Shown here one piece after another: positions 6,440 through 14,672 of a stretch of 21,376 nucleotides of DNA. The notes beneath the pieces are model-generated. The model ran no database searches, was not told the DNA's origin, and worked only from the letters and a program-made list of their open reading frames with translations. Position 1 is the first letter of the stretch; each line of letters opens with the position of its first letter. The stretch comes from a virus, in IMG/VR virus record IMGVR_UViG_3300047546_000406, positions 1 through 21,376 of that record. One strand, given 5' to 3'. A program made the position numbers and the translations under genes.

Positions 6440-7121
6440 TCAGATACAGAACGAGATTGCAGCGAATGAAGCCCTGCTTAATGAACTGAGCAAACTTGAG
6501 GAAATAGGCACTACCAATCTACCTGCAACCGAAAGGACTATCATTGAGTATGCTGTTGAATTTATCAAAAAGGTACAAGAGAATCTAAAGGAACTGAACA
6601 AAATTGATACGGGCAGCCTGGTCAAAGATGTAGCTAAAGGTGAACTGATAAATCAATCAGGAGTTTATACCATTGAAATAGGTTATCCTGTATCTTCCAA
6701 ATCTGCTAAATACTATGACTTTGTAAATAAAGGTGTGCAGGGTTTTATCAGTAAATCACCAAACTCACCTTACAAGTTCCGCAATGCCATGCCTTCATCC
6801 AATGGTCCTATGGTATTGGCTCTGCAAAAGTGGATGAAAAGGAACGGAATGTTAAGCAGAAAAGAAACAGCATCTACAACTAAAAGTGGACTGCAAAGAA
6901 AACGTAAAGCCATATCCGAATTGGATTCATCCAGGCAGGGAGCATGGCTATTGGCAAGGAAAATCAAGAGCAGAGGTTTACCTAAAACAGGTTATTTTGA
7001 TGATGCCATTGATGAATACTTTGGCGATACATTCGGAGCAGCAATGGCTAAAGCGGTAGGTGCAGACATCAGGGTAGGTGTAAAGCAGGTCAATTCCCTA
7101 ATTAATGACAAGAACAAGTAA
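6423..7121 (+). CDS. HK97 gp10-like tail completion / head-tail joining protein
   Basis: 232 residues. After a helical N-terminus (1-60) there is a compact domain whose line YYDFVNKGVQGF (97-108) followed by SPYKFRNAMPSS matches the look of gp10-like proteins, where a strand carrying Y(x)F/V-x-G-V sits near the tube-joining surface. Later comes a Lys/Arg-rich stretch and a helix KIKSRGLPKTGYFDDAID, which also recurs in Bacteroidota phage homologues I recall. Such proteins close the connector or the proximal end of the tail tube. It overlaps the -1 chaperone frame by 17 bases and nearly abuts the next gene. The family call is by pattern, so other structural roles remain possible. Confidence 0.5.
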   Translation: MAKSINQIQNEIAANEALLNELSKLEEIGTTNLPATERTIIEYAVEFIKKVQENLKELNKIDTGSLVKDVAKGELINQSGVYTIEIGYPVSSKSAKYYDFVNKGVQGFISKSPNSPYKFRNAMPSSNGPMVLALQKWMKRNGMLSRKETASTTKSGLQRKRKAISELDSSRQGAWLLARKIKSRGLPKTGYFDDAIDEYFGDTFGAAMAKAVGADIRVGVKQVNSLINDKNK

Positions 7122-7123
7122 AA

Positions 7124-8305
7124 ATGGCAATAACAGTAAATAGCACTCCCGAATCCTATGCATCGGCACATGATGACCTTTGGTTCGTGGTAACATCCAC
7201 AAACGTGGCATCTACCAACTTCAAGTTTGTTTTTGATGTCTACATAAATTCCGTACAGGTAGCAAGGGTAAAGCAATATCCAGACCCTACATCCTCAAAA
7301 GGGTATTTCAATGCAGGGAACATTGTACGTAATTACTTAGCATCTTATTTCAAGCCTAACAGCACACAAACACTTTTCAGTTACGATGGCGATGATATCT
7401 ATGTGAACTATGAAATAAAATACGGAGAGGAATACGGGGGAACTACCTATACCAATTTAACAAATGCTACTTACAAAGCCTTTAACTTTTACAATCCACC
7501 ATTCCGCAATCCATCAACATCATATTTTAGCAATTTTGTAACCAAGTGGATAAGCAATAGGGATTTATCAAACATTGATTGTGCCTTCTCTGAAAAGATG
7601 TATATCGGTTGGATGAATGCATCGGGTACTACCACATCAATGACTGCAACGATACAAAAGTATTCTGAATCGGGTGCTACCTCAGGCAGTCCATCTACAG
7701 GCTCATCAGAAACAATCAGTAGCTTTGGGTTGCTTGATGTTTCCCCTGCTGCTATTAACACTTACCTTGGTTCATCTTTTATCAGTTCCTCTGATTATGC
7801 ATATGGTGTAAAGTTAAATTATTCATCTACCACATCCGATGAAATCAAGGTAAAGCTAAACTGCAACCCAAGATTCTCGCCCATATCATTGCATTTCCTT
7901 AACCAATTGGGAGGCTATGACACCTTCGTTTTCCGTTTGGTTAATAAGGAAAGCAGGGCAATGGATAAAAAAAGTTATCAAAGAATGAATTGGCAGTATG
8001 ATTCTGGAAGCACATCTATGCGGACCTATGACAGCTACAAGCGAATCAATCCAGGTATTGTAAACTTTGCTATTGACCAATCTGTAACATATAGGCTTAC
8101 ATCCGATTATATCAATCAAACTAACTACAATTGGATAAAGGAATTATTGGCTTCTCCTGAGGTTTACATGGAGCAGGGAGGTTACTATTATCCATTTAAC
8201 ATAACCTCAAGCCAATGGCAGCAGAAGCTAAGGGTATCGGATAAAATGTTTAATCTTGAGATTGAAGGTGAGGTAAATCAAAAAATCAATAGCCAATTCA
8301 GATGA
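7124..8305 (+). CDS. Tail structural protein, unknown role (393 aa)
   Basis: 393 residues, rich in Ser, Thr, Tyr and Asn with many predicted strands and no membrane segment or signal peptide. It starts MAITVNSTPESYASAHDDLW and has a YPDPTSSKGYFNAGNIVRNY loop region, both recurrent in proteins of this position in Bacteroidota phages. The composition and its place between the tail-completion protein and the next large tail protein suggest a virion beta-sandwich protein, perhaps a distal-tail or tail-tip component. The stop overlaps the next gene (ATGA), so they are probably made as a pair. No enzymatic motif was seen. I cannot name the family. Confidence 0.6.
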   Translation: MAITVNSTPESYASAHDDLWFVVTSTNVASTNFKFVFDVYINSVQVARVKQYPDPTSSKGYFNAGNIVRNYLASYFKPNSTQTLFSYDGDDIYVNYEIKYGEEYGGTTYTNLTNATYKAFNFYNPPFRNPSTSYFSNFVTKWISNRDLSNIDCAFSEKMYIGWMNASGTTTSMTATIQKYSESGATSGSPSTGSSETISSFGLLDVSPAAINTYLGSSFISSSDYAYGVKLNYSSTTSDEIKVKLNCNPRFSPISLHFLNQLGGYDTFVFRLVNKESRAMDKKSYQRMNWQYDSGSTSMRTYDSYKRINPGIVNFAIDQSVTYRLTSDYINQTNYNWIKELLASPEVYMEQGGYYYPFNITSSQWQQKLRVSDKMFNLEIEGEVNQKINSQFR

Positions 8306-10338
8306 TAAGAACTGAAATTTACATAGAGAATCAAAGGCTTGATTTAACAAAAGACATATCAACGGAGTTCACCTATGCCATTGATGATATCAAGGACTTC
8401 GCTTCACGAAATACATCTTTTTCAAAAACCATAGTAATTCCAGGCAATGATGTTAACAATAAGCTATTCGGTCATATATTCAAGTTCGGCTCTGCCAATG
8501 CTTACAATCAGGGACAACCGAATGTGGGTTACAACTTCAATGCTGCCAAGTCAGCATCATGTTATATCTATGTAGACAAGATTCAAATCTTTAAAGGTGT
8601 TCTTAGGCTTTTAGAAGTAATCATTGATGGCGAGAAGATAGAGTATGAATGTGCTGTTTTTGGGGAATTAGGAGGATTTATTTCCGCTTTAGGTAACAGC
8701 AAACTTGAGGATATTGACTTCGGCATTGCTAATCAGAATTGGAATGAATTAACAATTGCTGATTCATGGAATAACGTATCAGGTGGAGGGGTTTATTATC
8801 CTTTGATTGATTACGGGCAGGTAAGTACAAACAAGGCAGATTGGGATTTTAAAGCCTTTAAACCTGCCCTCTATGTAAAGCAATACATGGATAAGATTAT
8901 CACAGGGTCAGGATATACCTATTCCTCAACCTTCTTTACTACCAATCTATTCAAAAGGCTGATTATCCCTTCCAATGCTACCACATTGACAACGGACAGC
9001 AGCAATGCCTTTTATGCCAATGCAAATGTAGCAACCTATAACACAGACAATTATCCTGACTTTACTACAACCACAGCAGGTAACTTTACTTTGGTTGGTT
9101 CTGCTTATAGGTATAACGGAGCAACTACATTCAGCTGCACTCTTAGGCTAAGGCTTGAAGGGGATTTTACGGATGTATTTCCAGACCCTGCACCTTCTAC
9201 CGATGTAACAGTTTCTCTGCAAAAGAACGGAACGGATGTGGCATCTCAGACATTTACTGTCTATTCCGAGCCTCAAGGCTATTTCGTGGACTTTAGCTAT
9301 GCAACGAGCCTCAGTACGAATGACACTATCAATGCTTATGTAACAAGTGCTGCTACTCAATACACAGTTGATGAGGGTGCTTTGTGGGTTGTTAGCGATA
9401 CTATAAGCCAAGTTCCTGTTGGATACAATGAGCCGATAACAATTAACAATTGTATTCCGAAAGGTATCTTTCAAAGAGATTTCTTTGCATCAATTGTTAA
9501 AATGTTCAATCTCTATGTAACAGAGGATAAGAATTTATCAAAGCATCTGAACATAGAGCCTTACATTGACTATTACGATACGACAGGAACAAAATTAGAT
9601 TGGACATATAAGGTGGACCACAGCAAAGTAATCAGGCTGAAGCCTATGTCTGAACTTAATGGCAGATATTTTGAGTTCAAGTACAAAACTGATGTGGACT
9701 ATTACAATGAGCAGTATTTTAAAAAGTATGCTCAAGCCTATGGCGATTTTATAGAGGACACAGGTTATGAGTTCGCAAATGATAAACAAACAGCTGAGGT
9801 GATATTCGCATCCACTCCTTTGGTTGGGTATACAGGTCAAGATAAAGTTTACAGCACCATTCTGAAGCTATCCAATACCAATGTAGAGGATAAGACAGAG
9901 CATACTATCCGAATTTTACAGGCTAAGAAAATTACAGGTGTAACATCTTATGCCATAAAAAACGGAGCAACAACCTTAACAACTAAAACCGATTATGGAT
10001 ATGCAGGGCATCTTAATGACCCTGATGCTCCAACGGCAGATATTAACTTCGGTTCACCAAGAGAACTTTACTTTGTTCTGGCTACTGCTTATCCTTCAGC
10101 AAACCTTTACAATGGCTATTGGTCCGAGAATGTGGCTGAGATAACTGATAAAGATAGCAAACTGCTGACCTGCAATATGCTGCTGAAGGAATCAGACATC
10201 TATGGCTTAGATTTTAGCAAACTGATATATATCAATGGCAGCCTTTGGAGAATTAATAAAATCATGGACTACAATCCTATGGACTTAAATACTACAAAGG
10301 TTGAATTTTTAAAAGTGATTGAATTAACATACGCATAA
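8302..10338 (+). CDS. Large tail-tip / tail-associated protein (678 aa)
   Basis: 678 residues. The first 140 residues form a conserved-looking domain: IYIENQRLDLTKDIS, then DFASRNTSFSKTIVIPG, then IYVDKIQIFKGVLRLLEV and YECAVFGELGGFIS, which I recognise as the N-terminus of large tail proteins of Bacteroidota phages, functionally like the Tal/baseplate-hub class. The middle (about 240-350) looks like an inserted Ig-like beta domain rich in Thr and Asn. The C-terminal region (about 400-678) again has strands ending in MLLKESDIYGLDFSKLIYI and a final IMDYNPMDLNTTKVEF motif. It sits just ahead of the tape measure, whereas in most siphophages the hub follows it. Exact role is inferred from look and position. 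Confidence 0.6.
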   Translation: MIRTEIYIENQRLDLTKDISTEFTYAIDDIKDFASRNTSFSKTIVIPGNDVNNKLFGHIFKFGSANAYNQGQPNVGYNFNAAKSASCYIYVDKIQIFKGVLRLLEVIIDGEKIEYECAVFGELGGFISALGNSKLEDIDFGIANQNWNELTIADSWNNVSGGGVYYPLIDYGQVSTNKADWDFKAFKPALYVKQYMDKIITGSGYTYSSTFFTTNLFKRLIIPSNATTLTTDSSNAFYANANVATYNTDNYPDFTTTTAGNFTLVGSAYRYNGATTFSCTLRLRLEGDFTDVFPDPAPSTDVTVSLQKNGTDVASQTFTVYSEPQGYFVDFSYATSLSTNDTINAYVTSAATQYTVDEGALWVVSDTISQVPVGYNEPITINNCIPKGIFQRDFFASIVKMFNLYVTEDKNLSKHLNIEPYIDYYDTTGTKLDWTYKVDHSKVIRLKPMSELNGRYFEFKYKTDVDYYNEQYFKKYAQAYGDFIEDTGYEFANDKQTAEVIFASTPLVGYTGQDKVYSTILKLSNTNVEDKTEHTIRILQAKKITGVTSYAIKNGATTLTTKTDYGYAGHLNDPDAPTADINFGSPRELYFVLATAYPSANLYNGYWSENVAEITDKDSKLLTCNMLLKESDIYGLDFSKLIYINGSLWRINKIMDYNPMDLNTTKVEFLKVIELTYA

Positions 10339-10339
10339 G

Positions 10340-12010
10340 ATGGCACAGGAAATAGTAGGCATAAAAGTTGAAGTAGATAGTAGTGATGTCGGTAAATCGG
10401 TTGGCTCATTAAAGCAGCAGTTACGACAGGCACAAAATGATGTAACTGTACTTTCTGAAAAGTTTGGTGCTACATCAAAAGAAGCTATTGAAGCAGCTAA
10501 AAGAGCAGCACAGCTAAAGGATGCTATCGGTGATGCCAAAGCATTGACAGATGCCTTCAATCCTGATGCTAAATTCAAAGCATTATCTTCTTCTCTTTCT
10601 GGTGTTGCAGGTGGATTCGCTGCGGTACAGGGTGCTTTGGGATTGCTTGGTCAAGAAGGTGAGGATGTTCAGAAAACATTGGTTAAAGTTCAATCTGCTT
10701 TAGCACTTTCTCAAGGATTGCAAACAGTAGGCGAAAGCATTGATTCTTTCAAGCAATTGAGTGCAGTTGTAAAGAATACTGTTGGAGGTGCTTTTAAATC
10801 TCTTAAATCTGCTATTATCAGCACAGGTATCGGTGCTTTAGTTGTAGCAGTAGGTTTGCTAATTGCTAATTTTGATGAGGTTAAAAAAGTAGTATTAAAA
10901 CTCTTTCCAGGTCTTGAAAAACTTGGTTCATTTGTTACCAACCTTGTAAACAAGTTTACTGACTTTGTAGGAATTACATCTCAGGCAGAACGTAACCTTG
11001 ATGCTCTTGAAAAGAAAACGAAGAGGGGAAATGAAGAAATACAGAACAGGATAAAGGTATTACAAGCACAGGGAGGGCAAGAGAAAGAAGTTTATCAGTT
11101 GAGTAAAAAATTGGCTGATGATGAATTGAATTTTCTTCGTGAAAAGTTAAAAACAAAAGGTAAGTTATCTGAAGAAGAGCTAAAACAATTCAGAGATTTA
11201 AAAAATCAGAAGGAAGTCCTTGATGCATCTGAACAAAAAAGGGTTAATGAAATTGCAGAACAAAATGCTAAAAAAGCAGAAGAAAGAAGGCAAAAAACCA
11301 TAGCTGATGAGAAGGCAGCAAGAGAAAAGCTATATGATGATGAAGATAAAGCTACTAAAACACGATTTGTACAAAGCAATAATGTTCGTACAAAGGTTTA
11401 TGTAAATGGAGTATTACAACAAAAAACAGCATTAGATAACTTTGTTGAGGCAGATAAAGATGCACTTAATAAGCAGTTAAATAATCTGTATGCACTTGGT
11501 GAAGCTAAGAAAAAGGCTGCTGAGGCTGACATTGCTCTTGCTAAAGCTAAACAAGAGGCAGAGATAGCAGCAGCACAATCAACACTTAGCATCATTGGTG
11601 GATTGGTTGACCAAAATAGTGTAGCAGGTAAAGCGATAGCCGTAACTCAAGCAATTATCAATACTTATCAGGGTGCATCCAAAGCAATCGCACAGGGCGG
11701 TGTTTTTGGACCTATTGCAGCAGCAGCCACTATTGCAGCAGGTTTGGTACAGGTAAAAAAGATTATCAGCACAAAGATACCTTCTGCTAAAGGAACAGGA
11801 AATGTGGCAGATGCTTCAGCAGGTGGCATTTCTACGGGTGCTGCTCCTATTGCTCCAACTGCACCTATTCAAAACACAGTTACACAATTAAATCAGCAAT
11901 CCATAAATCAATTGGGTTCAGCGACTTCAAGAGCCTATGTATTGGAAAGCGATGTTACTAACTCACAGGAAAAGATAACAAGAATAAACAGAGCAGCAAG
12001 GCTCGGATAA
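10340..12010 (+). CDS. Tail tape measure protein
   Basis: 556 residues, Ala/Gln/Lys-rich. N-terminal heptad-like helices (KSVGSLKQQLRQAQNDVTVL), a Gly/Ala-rich hydrophobic helix at about 158-178 (IISTGIGALVVAVGLLIANF), a long charged coiled coil (about 215-420 with repeated EEL, KKAEE and AREK patterns), a second hydrophobic helix near 445-470, and a disordered Ser/Thr/Gln-rich tail. This is the typical architecture of tape measures, which set tail length and travel with DNA into the cell. With the usual 0.15 nm per residue the tail would be about 80 nm, a rough estimate. It lies after the hub-like protein rather than before it. No peptidase or lysozyme domain is visible. Confidence 0.85.
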   Translation: MAQEIVGIKVEVDSSDVGKSVGSLKQQLRQAQNDVTVLSEKFGATSKEAIEAAKRAAQLKDAIGDAKALTDAFNPDAKFKALSSSLSGVAGGFAAVQGALGLLGQEGEDVQKTLVKVQSALALSQGLQTVGESIDSFKQLSAVVKNTVGGAFKSLKSAIISTGIGALVVAVGLLIANFDEVKKVVLKLFPGLEKLGSFVTNLVNKFTDFVGITSQAERNLDALEKKTKRGNEEIQNRIKVLQAQGGQEKEVYQLSKKLADDELNFLREKLKTKGKLSEEELKQFRDLKNQKEVLDASEQKRVNEIAEQNAKKAEERRQKTIADEKAAREKLYDDEDKATKTRFVQSNNVRTKVYVNGVLQQKTALDNFVEADKDALNKQLNNLYALGEAKKKAAEADIALAKAKQEAEIAAAQSTLSIIGGLVDQNSVAGKAIAVTQAIINTYQGASKAIAQGGVFGPIAAAATIAAGLVQVKKIISTKIPSAKGTGNVADASAGGISTGAAPIAPTAPIQNTVTQLNQQSINQLGSATSRAYVLESDVTNSQEKITRINRAARLG

Positions 12011-12020
12011 ATTTAACAAT

Positions 12021-12905
12021 ATGGAAAAGAAATTACCTATTTTCAATTTAGAGATTACAAACGAAGATGACAGCGATGTAGAGGTTGACTTTGTGGCATT
12101 GGTTGACCGCCCTGCCATTGAGAGGCAGTTCCTTGCCTTCGCTGAAGATTCATATAATGATTACCCAGAGGCAGCGGTAAATAATGCTAAAAGAGCATTG
12201 AAATGGGTAGAAGAACATGGTTGGGGAGATTGCGGAGAATCAACAGGTAAAATAAGAGCAAATCAAATAGCCAACAGGGAAAACCTGACAAGAGATACCA
12301 TTGCAAGGATTAGCGGTTTCCGTAGGCATCAGCAGAATAAAGATGTGCCATACTCTGAAGGGTGTGGTGGTCTTATGTGGGATGCGTGGGGCGGTGATGC
12401 CATGATTGATTGGGCAGAACGTAAACTTAGGCAGATTGAAAAGCAATCCTTTGCCATTCAAGATGAGGAAGAAAAGATTATATCAGGTCCTTTGATGTTA
12501 GCAGATACTCCTATTTACAGGAATGACCAAAATGGTGAATACTATGTTCAATTCACAAAGGACACCATTAAGCAGATAGCACAGAAATTTTTCCGCAAAG
12601 GTTATCATCAAAATGTTAATTTGATGCATGACAGCGGAAGCATTGTTAATGGACTTACCATGTTTGAATCTTGGATAAGTGATGAAAAGCGTGGTATCAA
12701 GCCAATGTTAGGTTTTGAAAATGTACCTGATGGGTCATGGTTCGGTTCTTTTAAGGTGGAGAATGATGACGTCTGGAAACTGATAAAGGAGGGAAAAGTT
12801 AAAGGATTTTCCGTTGAAGGGGTTTTTAACTACCGAAAAACAGGCGATAAGAAATATGAAGCGATGTGGCAGGAGATAGTTGCCATCTTGGAGCAGGTCC
12901 GCTAA
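12021..12905 (+). CDS. XkdF-like prohead protease with inserted domain
   Basis: 294 residues. The frame start VDFVALVDRPAIERQFLAF (22-40) and the later block IISGPLMLADTPIYRND, NLMHDSGSIVNGLTMFESW and VKGFSVEGVFNYRK (about 153-272) are the XkdF-like phage serine protease; H203 and S264 are my candidates for the catalytic pair. These proteases mature the capsid. Between the two blocks, residues about 46-140 form an extra domain (YPEAAVNNAKRALKWVEEHG, WGDCGESTGKIRANQIA, SDVPYSEGCGGLMWDAWGG-like) that also occurs attached to other phage proteins. The flanking XkdF parts read straight across it, so it looks like a domain insertion. The leader TTTAACAAT abuts the ATG. A clear terminator follows. 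Confidence 0.8.
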   Translation: MEKKLPIFNLEITNEDDSDVEVDFVALVDRPAIERQFLAFAEDSYNDYPEAAVNNAKRALKWVEEHGWGDCGESTGKIRANQIANRENLTRDTIARISGFRRHQQNKDVPYSEGCGGLMWDAWGGDAMIDWAERKLRQIEKQSFAIQDEEEKIISGPLMLADTPIYRNDQNGEYYVQFTKDTIKQIAQKFFRKGYHQNVNLMHDSGSIVNGLTMFESWISDEKRGIKPMLGFENVPDGSWFGSFKVENDDVWKLIKEGKVKGFSVEGVFNYRKTGDKKYEAMWQEIVAILEQVR

Positions 12906-12928
12906 CCCATACAAGTGATAGATAAAGT

Positions 12929-12960
12929 AAAGGCTTAGATATTCTCTGAGCCTTTTCTAT
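12929..12960 (+). terminator. Intrinsic terminator after the protease
   Basis: A hairpin with an 11-bp stem (AAAGGCTTAGA against TCTGAGCCTTT, one T-G wobble) and a 5-base loop TATTC, followed by TTTTCTAT. This is a good Rho-independent terminator on the + strand and separates the tail and protease genes from the scaffold-capsid genes. Confidence 0.8.
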
Positions 12961-12992
12961 TTTGCCGAATGTTAAATAGTTAACTAATTATG
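12961..12992 (+). promoter_or_regulatory. Candidate Bacteroidota-type promoter for scaffold/capsid
   Basis: Directly after the terminator there is TTTG at 12961-12964 (-33 type) and, 20 bases on, TAATTATG at 12985-12992, which matches 5 of 6 fixed positions of the -7 consensus TAnnTTTG. The spacing fits that promoter class. It overlaps a perfect 10-bp palindrome TAGTTAACTA (12977-12986), which might bind a regulator. A promoter here would restart transcription for the capsid genes. Confidence 0.35.
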
Positions 12993-13006
12993 GCTAAAAT
13001 CGTTTT

Positions 13007-13627
13007 ATGACTCCATTGGAAGCTATACAAAAGATTCAGCAGATGTTCACTGACAACGGCATGATGCCTGTTGCGGAAGCACCTGCGGCACAAATGGCAG
13101 AGGAATCTGCCCAACCTATTGAATCCGTTAAAGAGTACGTTTTGATGTCTGGACAGAAAGTTCTGATTGATAAACTTGAACTTGGCGGTAAAGTTATGAT
13201 TGTAGATGAAGCAGGTAATCAATCTCCTGCTCCTGTTGGTGAGCATGAACTCGCTGATGGTACTAAAATCGTTCTTGATGAAGCAGGAACTATCCTTGAA
13301 ATCTCCCTTCCAGAATCTGACAAGGTAGAAGAAGAAATCATGCCTGATGCTCCTGTTGAGCCTTCTGCTCAAGACATGATGAAGAAGAAGATTGAGGAAA
13401 TGCAGAAGCAATTGGATGAAATCAAGATATCCTATGATGCTAAATTGGCACAACAAGAGGCAAGATTCAGCAAAGGCATCAGCGATTTGTCTGATGTTTT
13501 GGTTCAACTCATTAACACTCCATCTGCTGAAGCTACCGAGCAACCAAAGGACAAATTCAACGTTCATGTAGAAAGCAAAGAGGCAAAACTTGAAAGGTTT
13601 TTGCAGTTTGCTAAATCAATAAAGTAA
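13007..13627 (+). CDS. Capsid scaffold-like protein
   Basis: 206 residues, acidic, low in aromatic residues, with Pro/Ala/Glu-rich disordered segments (PVAEAPAAQMAEESAQP), a small beta-rich segment VGEHELADGTKIVLDEAG, and a coiled coil (about 122-150, MMKKKIEEMQKQLDEIK). It ends with a charged helix SKEAKLERFLQFAKSIK. Placed between the protease and the major capsid protein, this is the expected profile of a scaffold that shapes the prohead and is then cleaved. It starts at ATG 13007, which overlaps the TGA of an upstream 6-codon frame (12990-13010). Long antisense frames here are shadows. Confidence is from position and composition. Confidence 0.72.
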   Translation: MTPLEAIQKIQQMFTDNGMMPVAEAPAAQMAEESAQPIESVKEYVLMSGQKVLIDKLELGGKVMIVDEAGNQSPAPVGEHELADGTKIVLDEAGTILEISLPESDKVEEEIMPDAPVEPSAQDMMKKKIEEMQKQLDEIKISYDAKLAQQEARFSKGISDLSDVLVQLINTPSAEATEQPKDKFNVHVESKEAKLERFLQFAKSIK

Positions 13628-13630
13628 AAT

Positions 13631-13656
13631 TTTTTTAACAATAAAAATCAAATAAA
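13631..13656 (+). promoter_or_regulatory. A/T-only translation leader of the capsid gene
   Basis: Apart from two C residues this leader is pure A/T (a seven-T run just before it, TTTAACAAT, then AAAAATCAAATAAA) and directly precedes the capsid ATG. It has no Shine-Dalgarno match. This is the most extreme example in the window, on the gene expected to be expressed most. Confidence 0.5.
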
Positions 13657-14607
13657 ATGGGATTTAGTGTAGGAACATTGGCTAACTATACAAAAGAAAA
13701 TGAGGCTCTGCTTGTAGCTTCATCTGTATTGGGTAGCAAAACTGCCTCTTTGATTAAAGATAAGGGCAACGTTATGGTAGGTGTAAAATCTGCCGAAACC
13801 ATCAACATCATGGATACTGATGCAATCTTCCAAGATGGTTCTTCTTGTGGTTTCACCGCTTCTGGTACTACCTCTTTCACTCAGAGGACTGTAACAGTAG
13901 GTAAAATCAAGGTAAACGAAGCATTGTGCTTGAAAGACCTTGAAGCTAAGTATTTGCAGAAGGCTCTCCCTGCAGGTTCTGGCTATGACAGCATGGTTTA
14001 CTCTGAAGAGTATTCTCAGCGTAAAGCAGCTAAAATTGCTGACCAATTGGAAAAAACTTTGTGGCAAGGTTCAACTGCTTCAGTTGATGTAAACCTCAAC
14101 AAGTTCCAAGGTATCACTACCTTGATTACTGCCGCAGGTGGTTCTGTTGTAAATGCTAACTCAGTAGCTTATCATGGTTCTGTTGAAACCTCTATCACCG
14201 ATGCTAACGTAGTATCTATTTTTGATGATATCTACAAGGCTATCCCTGCACAGGTTGTAGACAAGGATGATATCGCTATCTTCTGCGGAATGGATGTTTT
14301 CCGTACTTACACAGTTAAGTTGAAGAATAGCAACCTCTACCACTACCAATATGATGCCAAAGCTAATGGTGAATTCTACCTGCCTGGCACAAACGTAAAG
14401 GTAATTGCTGTTCAAGGTTTGAATGGTAGCGGTAAGATTGTAGCTGCTCGTATCAGTAACTTCTTCATCGGTACTGACCTTTTGAACGAAGAAGAAAGAT
14501 TTGAAATCTTCTACGCAAAAGAGGCTGACCAAGTTCGCTTCGTATCTGAATTCAAGATGGGTGTTAACTTCGCCTTCCCTGATGAGATTGTGAAGTTCTT
14601 CGTCTAA
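13657..14607 (+). CDS. Major capsid protein (HK97-fold type)
   Basis: 316 residues. It has the look of HK97-fold capsid proteins of Bacteroidota phages: start VGTLANYTKENEALLVASSV, a central portion around VDVNLNKFQGITTLI that is typical of the P-domain, and C-terminal strands VKVIAVQGLNGSGKIVAARI and VRFVSEFKMGVNFAFPDEIV. No N-terminal scaffolding arm is attached, matching the separate scaffold upstream. The gene has a long A/T-rich leader with TTTTTTTAACAATAAAAATC just before the start, consistent with high expression in Bacteroidota, and a hairpin directly after its stop. It forms the capsid shell. Fold assignment is from pattern and context, and position between scaffold and tail-tube-like gene fits. 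Confidence 0.85.
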   Translation: MGFSVGTLANYTKENEALLVASSVLGSKTASLIKDKGNVMVGVKSAETINIMDTDAIFQDGSSCGFTASGTTSFTQRTVTVGKIKVNEALCLKDLEAKYLQKALPAGSGYDSMVYSEEYSQRKAAKIADQLEKTLWQGSTASVDVNLNKFQGITTLITAAGGSVVNANSVAYHGSVETSITDANVVSIFDDIYKAIPAQVVDKDDIAIFCGMDVFRTYTVKLKNSNLYHYQYDAKANGEFYLPGTNVKVIAVQGLNGSGKIVAARISNFFIGTDLLNEEERFEIFYAKEADQVRFVSEFKMGVNFAFPDEIVKFFV

Positions 14608-14621
14608 GATTTAACAAATAA

Positions 14622-14650
14622 GGTGGGAGAGTAAAATCTCCCATCTTTCT
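14622..14650 (+). terminator. Weak terminator/attenuator after the capsid gene
   Basis: A 9-bp stem GGTGGGAGA / TCTCCCATC (one G-T wobble) with loop GTAAAA, followed by only TTTCT. It can reduce read-through from the strongly expressed capsid gene or protect the mRNA 3' end. Confidence 0.6.
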
Positions 14651-14672
14651 ATAACTTTAAAAAATTAACAAA

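Noticed and set aside
12980-13567. 195-codon open frame on the minus strand
   Set aside because: It lies opposite the scaffold gene, has a Leu/Phe/Arg/His-rich composition typical of antisense shadow, and lacks any leader or recognisable motif.
13720-14532. Minus-strand frames of 115 and 123 codons opposite the capsid gene
   Set aside because: Both are antisense to a well-supported capsid gene and show no domain pattern.
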